Position numbers and translations under genes: made by a program. The notes beneath the pieces are model-generated. The model worked only from the letters and a program-made list of their open reading frames with translations. It was not told the DNA's origin and did no database searches. Source: an uncultured Pelagibacteraceae bacterium (GTDB lineage Bacteria; Pseudomonadota; Alphaproteobacteria; Pelagibacterales; Pelagibacteraceae). Taken from it: a stretch of 64,000 bases of DNA. The stretch is from positions 1-64,000 of the forward strand of contig CACKGK010000001.1 in NCBI GenBank assembly GCA_902599665.1. Reading direction: 5' to 3'. This document shows positions 52,469 to 61,194 of this stretch, piece by piece. The first letter of the stretch is position 1; each line of letters starts with the position of its first letter.

Positions 52469-53065
52469 TTATGATGCAAAATCAAACCAACCTGTAATTA
52501 TATATTTTGTTCCACTTTTTAATACTGATCCAGTATGTGCGTGTGTCCACTCAGCAGGCCAAATCAATGTTTTATTATTTTCAGGCTTAATTTTTAATCC
52601 ATAGTGATCAAAATCGGTTGTACCTCCATCATTCACATCATTTAAATAGGTCATAAAAGCAAAAATTCTGTGTAATGTCGATAGACCTGTTCTCTCGGAA
52701 TGCAAGGCTGCAAAATGATCGCCTGGAAAATATTTTTGTACATTGAAAGGACCAACGTTCACTTTTGTTAAGAATTCTTTTAAAAAAGGCCATTGTTCTC
52801 TATAGTCCAAAAAACATTTTTGAAGTTCAGAAAAATAGTTTTGAAAAACTTTATACTTCGGATCAGATAATTTATTTGGACTTATCGTAATATCTGTAGA
52901 TTTTTTTCTGCTTTCTTCAACTCCTTTTGCAGTTGACCCTTTTTTTTGAAGAGATTGGTTATTTTCAAAAAATTCGATTATACCTTTGCTAATATTTTTA
53001 TCATCAAGATACCAACATCCAATAAAATTTGGTGATTTGTCACTACTTATATCAACTCTTTTCAT
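52469..53065 (-). CDS. 2-oxoglutarate/Fe(II)-dependent oxygenase (prolyl hydroxylase-like)
   Basis: A 198-residue dioxygenase of the P4H/2OG-FeII fold. NVQKYFPGDHFAALHSER carries His122 and Glu124 as the first two iron ligands (His-x-Glu rather than the more usual His-x-Asp); MTYLNDVNDGGTTDF follows; THAHTGSVLKSGTKYIITGW supplies His177 and the 2-oxoglutarate-binding Lys184. Likely activity is hydroxylation of an amino acid side chain. It overlaps the TPR gene by 4 bases and precedes the TPR-sulfotransferase by 35. Confidence 0.87.
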   Translation of the reverse strand: MKRVDISSDKSPNFIGCWYLDDKNISKGIIEFFENNQSLQKKGSTAKGVEESRKKSTDITISPNKLSDPKYKVFQNYFSELQKCFLDYREQWPFLKEFLTKVNVGPFNVQKYFPGDHFAALHSERTGLSTLHRIFAFMTYLNDVNDGGTTDFDHYGLKIKPENNKTLIWPAEWTHAHTGSVLKSGTKYIITGWFDFAS

Positions 53066-53808
53066 TTTAACAGACTAACTCCATTTTCATCAAATTGTAA
53101 AAAACCTGCTCCCTTCTTTATGTAAGATAAACCTTCCTTGTGGGAATTTAAAGCTAACAATGATTGTCCTAATAAATTATTTAAAGTTCTATTTTTTGGA
53201 TATTTTATGACAATTCTTGAAACAAAATCTTTTATCTCATTTTTCTTACCTGTTTTAAATAAACAGATTGTATATTTTTCACAAATTTCTTCATGTCTTA
53301 CTTCTGAACTAATTATATTTTTATAATGATCTAAAGCCTCTACATAATTTTCTAATAAAAAATACAAGCTCGCAAGGTTGTAATGGGCTTCAAGATTGTT
53401 TTTTTTTAAACTAATAGCCTTTTTATAATTAACAATGGCTTCTTCATATTTGTTTAGAGATTTTTGTGCAGTACCTAAATTATTATATGCTTCAGTAAAA
53501 TTAGGATTTAATTTGATAGCTTCCTCAAATGAGATAATTGCATTATCAAATTTTTTTAACTTTTTTTGAATATTACCCAAAACATAAAAATTCTCTGGGT
53601 TCTTATTAAGTAAAATTAATTTATTAAAATAGTTTTCTGCATCATCAAAATTTTCAAGTTTTATTGATGACAAGCCTAATAAATATATTAATTGTGCATC
53701 ATTTTGTCTCTCTTTGAATAATTTTTTACCTTCAGCTATTACATCTTCAAATTTATTTTCTTTAAAAGAAGTTAAAATTTTTTCTTTTTCTAAATTATTT
53801 GAATTCAT
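53062..53808 (-). CDS. Tetratricopeptide repeat protein
   Basis: A 248-residue protein made almost entirely of TPR units (AYNNLGTAQKSLNKYEEAIVNYKKAI, AHYNLASLYFLLENYVEALDHY in parts). No catalytic domain or signal peptide. The repeats closely resemble those in the sulfotransferase fusion two genes away (shared ENxYxxGNIQKxLK). It is translationally coupled to the 2OG oxygenase by a 4-base overlap and may present the substrate to it. Confidence 0.88.
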   Translation of the reverse strand: MNSNNLEKEKILTSFKENKFEDVIAEGKKLFKERQNDAQLIYLLGLSSIKLENFDDAENYFNKLILLNKNPENFYVLGNIQKKLKKFDNAIISFEEAIKLNPNFTEAYNNLGTAQKSLNKYEEAIVNYKKAISLKKNNLEAHYNLASLYFLLENYVEALDHYKNIISSEVRHEEICEKYTICLFKTGKKNEIKDFVSRIVIKYPKNRTLNNLLGQSLLALNSHKEGLSYIKKGAGFLQFDENGVSLLK

Positions 53809-53819
53809 TGATTAGATGT

Positions 53820-53825
53820 TATAAT
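53820..53825 (+). promoter_or_regulatory. TATAAT box in front of the LON-domain gene
   Basis: TATAAT lies 9 bases before the ATG at 53835. A start of transcription 6-7 bases after the box would leave almost no leader, so the mRNA might be leaderless. It lies inside the 26 bases between this ATG and the divergent TPR gene's start. Confidence 0.35.
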
Positions 53826-53834
53826 TTAAATTAT

Positions 53835-54476
53835 ATGAAAAAAGAAGATCTTCCAAAAATTATACCAGTTTTTCCATTGTCAAATTTTATTATTTTTCCA
53901 CGTACAACAGTCCCATTAAATATATTTGAGCCTAGATATATACAAATGATTGATAAAAGCATGAAAAGTGACCGTATGATAGGTATGATTCAACCAAAAA
54001 AAACTGGTGAATTAAAAAAACCAGATTTACATAACGTGGGCTGTGTTGGAAAAATAACAAGTTTTAATGAAACAGATGACGGAAGATATTTAATTATTTT
54101 GAATGGTATCTGCAGATTTAAAATTATTGATGAAGTAAACAGTGACAACTTATTTAGAGAATGTGAAGTAAAATACGAAGAATTTTCAAGTGATTTGACG
54201 GAAAAATCAGATGAAATAAAATTTTCGGATTTAAGGTTAATATTTCAAAATCTAAAAGGCCTTTTTAAAAAGCAAGGATATGAAATAAACTGGAAAGAAA
54301 TTGAAAAACAAAGTTTAGATCAAACTATAAATACTTTATCCATGGCATCACCATTTTCTTTAGAGGAAAAACAAGTTTTACTCGAAAGTAAAGATTTAAA
54401 TATAAGAAAAGAAAAATTAGAGGAAATTTTGAATACTTATATTTTAGATAATTTTAATAATAAAACCTTACAATAA
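53835..54476 (+). CDS. LON substrate-binding domain protein
   Basis: A 213-residue protein corresponding to the N-terminal domain of Lon protease without ATPase or peptidase: KIIPVFPLSNFIIFPRTTVPLNIFEPRY and MIGMIQPKK at the N terminus, VGCVGKITSF further on. Such stand-alone LON proteins are widespread in alphaproteobacteria; function unknown. I chose MKKEDL (53835) because the 12 residues before it overlap the divergent gene and lack family support. Confidence 0.88.
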   Translation: MKKEDLPKIIPVFPLSNFIIFPRTTVPLNIFEPRYIQMIDKSMKSDRMIGMIQPKKTGELKKPDLHNVGCVGKITSFNETDDGRYLIILNGICRFKIIDEVNSDNLFRECEVKYEEFSSDLTEKSDEIKFSDLRLIFQNLKGLFKKQGYEINWKEIEKQSLDQTINTLSMASPFSLEEKQVLLESKDLNIRKEKLEEILNTYILDNFNNKTLQ

Positions 54477-54492
54477 ATAATTTAAAAGCAAA

Positions 54493-55554
54493 TTAATTGG
54501 ATAACATTGTTGCATATTTATTTAAAAGTTTATTATTTTTCAAAATTTTAAATATTGGATCAGATAAATTATTTTCTAACTTACTATCAAGTTTAAAAAA
54601 AGAATTTAAAGCGTCTATACCTAATCCATATATGTAATTTAAATGTTTATTTTTTTCTTGAAATTTTTGAGCAATTAATACACCATCATCAATACCTAAT
54701 TTAATATCTTCATCTAAAATACTAGATAAAGATTTAATATCTCTGATAGTCATATTAAAACCTTGTCCTGCTAATGGATGAACCTTATGTATTAAATCTC
54801 CAAAAGATAAAACATTTTTAAAAATATAATTTCGTAGAACATGGAACTTAATACTAAAAGTTTCAACTTCGCTAATTCTATCTATCTTGTATTTATAATT
54901 ATATTTATTTATGATTTTTAAAAAGTTTATCTTATCAATTAATTTTATTGAATTATTTGAAAATACAATTGAAGTTTGATTATTAGATAGAGGGAGAAAT
55001 GCTAACGGACCATTTTTTGTGAAAATTTGTTTTGCAATTTTGTTTTCAACTTTTTTATGATGTATTATAGCAGTATGAGCCAAAGATTTATAATTTTTTT
55101 CTATTTTTTTTTGAAAATATTTTTTGGTTATTGAATTATTTTGCTGTGAGTTAATTATTAAATCATAATTTTTTTTTTTCAAAATCTCTAAATCATAATT
55201 TTTAAGGGTAATAAATTTTAAAAATTTGTTTTTTTTTAATAAGTTAAAAAGGTCAACATATTTTAACAAATAAAAATTATTCTGATTTTTATTTTTGAAC
55301 TCAAATAACTCAAGTGATTTATTTTTTTCTGAATAAATTTTTATTTTTGTAGTTGGCCATCCTAAATTTTTAATACCTCCAATATTTTCAACTAAAAATT
55401 TGTAATTATCATTCGAAATTGCAATTGTCCTAAGAGTATCTTTTAATAAAGTTGGTTTAGATTGGGAGATAATATCAACTTTAATGTTTTTTTTTAATAA
55501 TACGTTTGCTAGAACAAGGTTTGTTAAATTGTTTCCTAATAGACAAATATTCAT
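54493..55554 (-). CDS. UbiH/UbiF-like FAD monooxygenase with altered nucleotide motif
   Basis: About 353 residues from MNICLLGNN (an ATG at 55578 adds 8). The C-terminal block SFGDLIHKVHPLAGQGFNMTIRD is the second FAD motif of ubiquinone-ring hydroxylases, and LRTIAISNDNYKFL matches the UbiH family N-terminal region. The first FAD motif, normally GxGxxG, reads GNNLTN, losing two glycines. It may still hydroxylate the ubiquinone ring, with altered FAD binding, or be a divergent paralog. It is divergent from ftsK. Confidence 0.75.
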   Translation of the reverse strand: MNICLLGNNLTNLVLANVLLKKNIKVDIISQSKPTLLKDTLRTIAISNDNYKFLVENIGGIKNLGWPTTKIKIYSEKNKSLELFEFKNKNQNNFYLLKYVDLFNLLKKNKFLKFITLKNYDLEILKKKNYDLIINSQQNNSITKKYFQKKIEKNYKSLAHTAIIHHKKVENKIAKQIFTKNGPLAFLPLSNNQTSIVFSNNSIKLIDKINFLKIINKYNYKYKIDRISEVETFSIKFHVLRNYIFKNVLSFGDLIHKVHPLAGQGFNMTIRDIKSLSSILDEDIKLGIDDGVLIAQKFQEKNKHLNYIYGLGIDALNSFFKLDSKLENNLSDPIFKILKNNKLLNKYATMLSN

Positions 55555-55617
55555 AATATTATTTAATTTTATCAACAAAAATTAAATGATACAAAGTGAC
55601 AAATCATTAATAACAAA

Positions 55618-57705
55618 ATGAAAATTAAAAATTTAGTCGATAAAACAACAAGTTTTCTCTTAAAAAGACTATCAGAAGCTGCGGGTTTAGTCTTATTAGT
55701 TCTATCTGTATTGTTGCTAATATCATTAATAAGTTACTCACCAGAAGATCCCAACTTTATTTTTCCAGAAAACGCTGAAATTAATAATCTGTTGGGCGCA
55801 AGAGGGAGTTATACATCAGATATTTTATATCAATCCATTGGTTTAATTTCATTATTGGTGCCATTTTCATTCATTCTCATATCAATATCTGTAATATTTA
55901 ATAAGAAAATATTACAGATTATTGAAAGCTTATTTTTTGTAATTTTATACTCAATTTTAGGAACATTATTCTTTACAGTTTTTCATACTGAAACATACTG
56001 GCTTACGATTAATGGTAATAATGGGTTTATAGGCAGTTTATTTGAAGAAACTTTTTTAATAAATTTAATAAAATATAATAATCAAGCAAGTTATATAATT
56101 TTAATATTTTTAATTATCGTATTTTTTCTTTTTAGTATTAATTTTAAACTTAAATATCTTAAAACTATTGGTATAATATTTTTAAAATCTAAAAAAGTAG
56201 CAAATAAAAGTATTGTTGAAAATATTGATGAAAATTTAATAAATGAAAATGATTACATAAACGTTGAAACTAGAGTTCAAGAAAATTTTTCATTTGATAA
56301 AAATGTAATATCATCTGATAAAAAAACCATCAAATATAAACTTCCATCCTTAGACTTTTTAAAATTACCTACAAAAAAGGATAAAAATTTGTCAGAAAAT
56401 AAAATTGACGAAAAAACTCTAGAAAAAATTTTACTTGATTTTGGAGTTGAAGGTGAGGTTAAGAAAGTAAGTCAAGGTCCTGTTGTTACTTTATATGAAT
56501 TTGAACCTGCACCTGGCGTTAAAGTATCAAAAATTATTAACCTTTCAGAAGATATTGCCAGAAATACTAGTTCTGAGTCTGCAAGAATTGCAACTATACC
56601 TGGCAGTAATACCATTGGAATTGAACTCCCTAAACCACAAAGAGAAAACGTTTTTTTAAGTGAAGTAATTTCTGATAGTAGTTTTAAAAAAAAGGATACC
56701 AAACTTCCGATTGCTCTTGGAAAAAGTATTTCTGGATTACCAATAACAGGGGATCTAAGCACTATGCCTCATTTGCTCATAGCTGGGACAACTGGATCTG
56801 GTAAATCAGTTTGTATAAATACAATTATTTTGTCACTTTTGTACAAACATTCCCCTGAGAAATGTAAGTTTATATTGATTGATCCAAAGATGTTAGAGTT
56901 ATCTACGTATGAAGGAATTCCACATTTATTGTGCCCAGTTATAACTGAAGCTAAAAAAGCCGCATCTGTTTTAGGTTGGGTAGTTAAAGAAATGGAAAAT
57001 CGCTACAAGCTAATGACAAAAGTGGGGGTGAGGAATATTGATGGATATAACGAAAAACATAAGATTTCTATGCCTTATATAGTTGTTATTGTTGATGAAA
57101 TGTCAGATTTAATGCTTGTAGCTGGTAAGGATATAGAAAATTATATTCAAAAGCTATCTCAAATGGCAAGAGCAGCAGGTATACATATCATAATGGCTAC
57201 TCAAAGACCTAGTGTTGACGTTATTACTGGAACAATAAAAGCTAATTTTCCAACAAGAATATCATTTCAAGTTACTTCTAAAATAGATAGTAGAACAATT
57301 CTTGGTGAACAAGGAGCTGAACAACTTCTTGGGAGAGGGGATATGCTTTACATGACTTCTGCAAATAGAATGACAAGAATTCATGCACCATTTGTATCAG
57401 AAAGTGAAATTGAAAAAATTAATAATTTTTTAAGAAATCAAGCTGAACCAGACTATGTAGATGAAATTCTTAATTTTGCAGATGAAAAAGAAATTAATTT
57501 TGATTCAAACAATGATGAAAATTTAGATGAACTATATAATACTGCCCTTGAAATCGTAAAATCTGAAAGAAAAGCATCAACATCTTTTTTACAGAGAAAA
57601 CTACAAATTGGTTACAATAGAGCAGCTAGAATAGTTGACCAAATGGAGGCAAATGGAGAAGTAAGTCAAGCCAATCATGTTGGTAAAAGAGAAGTTCTTA
57701 AATGA
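55618..57705 (+). CDS. ftsK: DNA translocase FtsK
   Basis: A 695-residue septal DNA pump. Four N-terminal membrane helices, a short linker (compact compared with E. coli), then the motor: AGTTGSGKS (389-397) as Walker A, IVVIVDEMSDLMLVAGK as Walker B, MATQRPSVDVITG, and a C-terminal winged-helix gamma domain (SFLQRKLQIGYNRAARIVDQ) that reads KOPS-like sites. It overlaps lolA by 4 bases. Confidence 0.96.
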   Translation: MKIKNLVDKTTSFLLKRLSEAAGLVLLVLSVLLLISLISYSPEDPNFIFPENAEINNLLGARGSYTSDILYQSIGLISLLVPFSFILISISVIFNKKILQIIESLFFVILYSILGTLFFTVFHTETYWLTINGNNGFIGSLFEETFLINLIKYNNQASYIILIFLIIVFFLFSINFKLKYLKTIGIIFLKSKKVANKSIVENIDENLINENDYINVETRVQENFSFDKNVISSDKKTIKYKLPSLDFLKLPTKKDKNLSENKIDEKTLEKILLDFGVEGEVKKVSQGPVVTLYEFEPAPGVKVSKIINLSEDIARNTSSESARIATIPGSNTIGIELPKPQRENVFLSEVISDSSFKKKDTKLPIALGKSISGLPITGDLSTMPHLLIAGTTGSGKSVCINTIILSLLYKHSPEKCKFILIDPKMLELSTYEGIPHLLCPVITEAKKAASVLGWVVKEMENRYKLMTKVGVRNIDGYNEKHKISMPYIVVIVDEMSDLMLVAGKDIENYIQKLSQMARAAGIHIIMATQRPSVDVITGTIKANFPTRISFQVTSKIDSRTILGEQGAEQLLGRGDMLYMTSANRMTRIHAPFVSESEIEKINNFLRNQAEPDYVDEILNFADEKEINFDSNNDENLDELYNTALEIVKSERKASTSFLQRKLQIGYNRAARIVDQMEANGEVSQANHVGKREVLK

Positions 57706-58262
57706 AAAAATATGTAATTTTATTATTTATCTTTTTTTTTAATATTAATGCACAGAGTTCATCAAACCAGAAAATTATAAATCACTTAGAAAATATAGAC
57801 TCTTTACAATTCAAATTTACCCAGAGAATTGATAACAATAATATAGAGAAAGGAGAATGTGTAATTTTATACCCTAAAAAAATTTTTTGTAAATATTATG
57901 ATATTTATAACAAGATACTCGTTTCAAACGGTAAGTCCCTAGTTATAAATTCAGATAAAATCACAAATTACTATAGATATCCACTAGATAAAACACCTTT
58001 AAATTTTATACTCGATAAAAATTTTTTAATTTCAAAAATGAGTGAAGCTGACAATGATAAAAATTATCCTTTTTATTATGTCTTTAATTTTGAGTACGAA
58101 AATAATTTAATTAAAGTTTTTTTTGATAAAAAAAGTTTAGATTTAATGGGATGGGAAACTAAAGATATCTATCAAAACCTAATACAAACTTTTTTAAGTG
58201 ATATTAATATTAATATTGAAGTTGAAGAAAAAATATTTTCAATACAAAAATATATTAATTAA
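57702..58262 (+). CDS. lolA: Outer membrane lipoprotein carrier LolA
   Basis: A 186-residue periplasmic protein with a signal peptide (residues 1-17). LENIDSLQFKFTQRI, ILYPKKIFCKYYD and a beta-rich body match LolA, which ferries lipoproteins from the LolCDE exporter to the outer membrane. The ftsK-lolA order is common. It ends in an 8-base overlap with the convergent acetyltransferase gene. Confidence 0.88.
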   Translation: MKKYVILLFIFFFNINAQSSSNQKIINHLENIDSLQFKFTQRIDNNNIEKGECVILYPKKIFCKYYDIYNKILVSNGKSLVINSDKITNYYRYPLDKTPLNFILDKNFLISKMSEADNDKNYPFYYVFNFEYENNLIKVFFDKKSLDLMGWETKDIYQNLIQTFLSDININIEVEEKIFSIQKYIN

Positions 58263-58767
58263 GCTCAACATTTATTTTTTCAGATTTAAATACCTGCATT
58301 CCTCTAGCTAAATAGTTTTTAATTGCATTTTCATGATCGAGTGAACAAGTGTGTAGCCATACTCTTGACATTCCTTCCTCGAATAAACTTTTAATAGCTT
58401 CTGAGAGCAAATAGCCACCACATTTTTTTCCGATATATTCCTCTAAAACTCCAAAATATGCAATTTCACAATGGTCGTTATTCTGATCTCGGATAGTCTC
58501 ATAATATCCAGCTAGGTTGTTATTATCCTTTAAAACAAAGGTTTTTATTCTAGGATTTTCAACATACTCAATCCATTTTTTGTCTCCCCAGGTTAATCTA
58601 TCTATCCATCTATGTTTTCTTCCAATTTGTTTATAAAAAAACCTGTTTAATTGAAAATCTGGAGGATCCACTTTAATAATTTTAAAGTTTGGTCCAGGAC
58701 TCTTTGATTGATTTAGATTTTCTATTGTATTTATTTCTAAGAAACTTCTGTCTACATCAATTTTCAC
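58255..58767 (-). CDS. GNAT-family acetyltransferase
   Basis: A 170-residue protein. FVLKDNNNLAGYYETI, EIAYFGVLEEYIGKKCGGYLLSEAI (acetyl-CoA loop, in parts) and the late segment WLHTCSLDHENAIKNYLARGMQVF are GNAT hallmarks. The substrate is unknown. It overlaps the HIT gene by 4 bases, so the two are coupled. Confidence 0.85.
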   Translation of the reverse strand: MKIDVDRSFLEINTIENLNQSKSPGPNFKIIKVDPPDFQLNRFFYKQIGRKHRWIDRLTWGDKKWIEYVENPRIKTFVLKDNNNLAGYYETIRDQNNDHCEIAYFGVLEEYIGKKCGGYLLSEAIKSLFEEGMSRVWLHTCSLDHENAIKNYLARGMQVFKSEKINVELN

Positions 58768-59129
58768 GAGACCATTTTACCAATTTTCTCTCCACCAAAT
58801 AAATGAAAATGCAAATGTGGAACTTCTTGTCCTCCATCCTCACTTATATTTGCTAGAGCTCTATATCCCTTACCTGTATCAACAGATATATTTAATTTCT
58901 TTGCAACAGTATTTATACCTTTTAATAATCCAACCATTTCATTAGGTGATGCGTTTTGACTAAAATCATCTAAGTCAACATACTTGCCTTTTGGAATTAC
59001 TAATGCATGAATCTTTTTTTGAGGATTTATATCATGAAAGGATAAAACAAATTCATCCTCATAAATTTTATTACAAGGTATCTCATTCCTTAATATTTTT
59101 GCAAATATATTATTATCGTCGTAACTCAT
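58764..59129 (-). CDS. HIT-family (HinT-like) nucleotide hydrolase
   Basis: A 121-residue protein with the histidine triad His105-Leu-His107-Phe-His109 (PHLHFHLFGG) and an N terminus NIFAKILRNEIPCNKIYEDE typical of HinT, which cleaves phosphoramidates such as aminoacyl-AMP. It follows the malate-CoA ligase alpha gene by 2 bases. Confidence 0.95.
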   Translation of the reverse strand: MSYDDNNIFAKILRNEIPCNKIYEDEFVLSFHDINPQKKIHALVIPKGKYVDLDDFSQNASPNEMVGLLKGINTVAKKLNISVDTGKGYRALANISEDGGQEVPHLHFHLFGGEKIGKMVS

Positions 59130-59131
59130 AT

Positions 59132-60019
59132 TTACATTTTTTCTAAAACTGCTTTTACTGTATCACCCATAACCGATGGATTTTTAGAGATTGTAATTCC
59201 ACATTCTTTCAAAATTTCAACTTTTTCAATTGCGCTTTCTCCATATGCTGAAACTATTGCCCCTGCATGACCCATAACTCTACCTTTTGGAGCTGTTAAA
59301 CCTGCAATGTAGGCTATTACTGGTTTTTTCATATTTTCTTTTGCAAATTCACCAGCTGCTACTTCTTGAGGACCACCAATTTCACCAATCATTAATATTG
59401 CATCGGTCTCTTCATCTGTCTCAAATTTTTCAATAATATCTCTAAATGAACTTCCATTTATTGGATCTCCGCCAATACCTACACTTGTTGATACACCTAT
59501 GTTTAAATTTTTGAGTTGTTGGGCTGCTTCATAACCTAATGTTCCTGATCTACTTATAATTCCTATTCTTCCCTCTTTATAAATATGTCCTGGCATAATA
59601 CCCAACATTGATTTTCCAGGACTAATAATTCCTGCACAATTAGGTCCGACTAAAGTCATTTTAGAACTTTTTGTATACCTTCTCATATATCTTTTAATTC
59701 TGATCATATCGTGAGATGGAATTCCATCAACAATAGCTACACAAGTTTTAATACCAGCATCAGCAGCTTCCATTGCTGAGTCTGCCGCAAAAGCTGGCGG
59801 TACAAATAAAATTGATGCATCTGCTCCTGTCTCGTTAACTGCATCTTTCACTGTATTAAACACCGGCAAATTTAGGTGCTTAGAGCCACCCTTTCCTGGA
59901 GTAACTCCACCAACTACGTTAGAGCCATACTTAATCATCTCATCTGCGTGAAAAGAGCCCATTTTTCCTGTAAAACCTTGAATAATAATCTTACTATTTT
60001 TATTAATTAATACAGTCAT
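59132..60019 (-). CDS. mtkB: Malate-CoA ligase alpha subunit (SucD-like)
   Basis: A 295-residue CoA-ligase subunit. QGFTGKMGSFHADEMIKYGS, VGGVTPGKGGSKHLNLPVF and GPNCAGIISPGKSMLGIMPG match malate thiokinase beta chain MtkB as I recall it; the phosphohistidine is in MGHAGAIVSA. Succinyl-CoA synthetase alpha is the alternative, but the neighbouring malyl-CoA lyase and the beta subunit's wording favour malate. It is followed by the HIT gene and preceded by mtkA with a 3-base gap. Confidence 0.85.
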   Translation of the reverse strand: MTVLINKNSKIIIQGFTGKMGSFHADEMIKYGSNVVGGVTPGKGGSKHLNLPVFNTVKDAVNETGADASILFVPPAFAADSAMEAADAGIKTCVAIVDGIPSHDMIRIKRYMRRYTKSSKMTLVGPNCAGIISPGKSMLGIMPGHIYKEGRIGIISRSGTLGYEAAQQLKNLNIGVSTSVGIGGDPINGSSFRDIIEKFETDEETDAILMIGEIGGPQEVAAGEFAKENMKKPVIAYIAGLTAPKGRVMGHAGAIVSAYGESAIEKVEILKECGITISKNPSVMGDTVKAVLEKM

Positions 60020-60022
60020 TTT

Positions 60023-61186
60023 CTATTTTTTCAGCTCTGCAACCGCTTTGTTAGCTGCATCCTCTAAAGTGTTTGCCTCAATATAATTTATCTTACTATC
60101 TTTTAAAATTTTATTTCCTTTTTCAACATTTGTACCTGCTAATCTGATAACCAATGGAACATTAACTTCTATTTTTTTAAGAGCTTCTACTATTCCTTCT
60201 GCTACCCAATCACATCTGTTTATACCAGCAAAAATATTTACTAAAATTACTTTTACTTTTTCATCCATTGTAACTAGCTTAAATGCTTTAACTATTTTTT
60301 CTGGAGTGGCACCACCACCCACATCTAAAAAATTTGCAGGACTTCCACCAGCTAGTTTTATCATGTCCATAGATGCCATTGCCAAGCCAGCACCATTTAT
60401 AATATTACCAATGTTTCCATCTAAACTTACATAGTTTAATCCTCTATCGGATGCAAAAACTTCTTTTGAGTCCTCTTGCGTCTTGTCTCTAAGTTCTGAA
60501 ACTTGGTTTCTTCTAAACATTGCATTGTTATCGAAACTCATTTTACAATCTAGAGCTAAAATTTGTTTTTGTTTTGAAATTACCAACGGATTGACTTCTA
60601 CCATTGTAGCGTCCAGTTCACTAAATGCCTTGTAACATCCAATAATTGTTTCAGATGCTCTTCTAATTAAATCAGGTTCAATTCCTAAACCAAATGCTAA
60701 TTCTCTAGCTTGAAAACTTTGCATTCCAACTGCAACTTCAATTTTTGATCTGATTATAGTTTCTGGTTTCTCTTTTGAAATTTCTTCAACACTCATACCA
60801 CCTTCCGTTGATGCAACCACCATAATGCTCTCTGAACTTCTATCAAAAACAAGACCAAGGTATAGTTCTCGCTCTATATCTGTTGCTTCTTCAATATAAA
60901 TTCTATTTACTATTTTACCTTCAGGGCCTGTTTGATTTGTAACTAATTTTTTTCCTAATAATTTGTCAGTTGCTTGAGCAACTTCCAATGGGCTATCACA
61001 AACTATTATGCCACCAGCTTTTCCTCTCGCACCAGAGTGAATTTGTGCTTTTACTACCCATCTTGATCCACCAATCTCTCTAGCTTTATTCTCAGCATTC
61101 TCTGGGCTATAAACAATTCCACCTCTTGGAATTGTAACTCCAAAATCTGAAAGTATTTTTTTTGCTTGGTATTCGTGAATATCCAT
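60023..61186 (-). CDS. mtkA: Malate-CoA ligase beta subunit (SucC-like)
   Basis: A 387-residue ATP-grasp subunit. MDIHEYQAKKILSDFGV, KAQIHSGARGKAGGI, LDCKMSFDNNAMFRR and VNIFAGINRCDWVAEG are closer to MtkA of serine-cycle methylotrophs than to SucC, in which the last segment usually reads GIVRCDLIADG. With mtkB it would convert malate, CoA and ATP to malyl-CoA. It lies 8 bases downstream of mcl. Confidence 0.87.
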   Translation of the reverse strand: MDIHEYQAKKILSDFGVTIPRGGIVYSPENAENKAREIGGSRWVVKAQIHSGARGKAGGIIVCDSPLEVAQATDKLLGKKLVTNQTGPEGKIVNRIYIEEATDIERELYLGLVFDRSSESIMVVASTEGGMSVEEISKEKPETIIRSKIEVAVGMQSFQARELAFGLGIEPDLIRRASETIIGCYKAFSELDATMVEVNPLVISKQKQILALDCKMSFDNNAMFRRNQVSELRDKTQEDSKEVFASDRGLNYVSLDGNIGNIINGAGLAMASMDMIKLAGGSPANFLDVGGGATPEKIVKAFKLVTMDEKVKVILVNIFAGINRCDWVAEGIVEALKKIEVNVPLVIRLAGTNVEKGNKILKDSKINYIEANTLEDAANKAVAELKK

Positions 61187-61194
61187 AATTTAAA

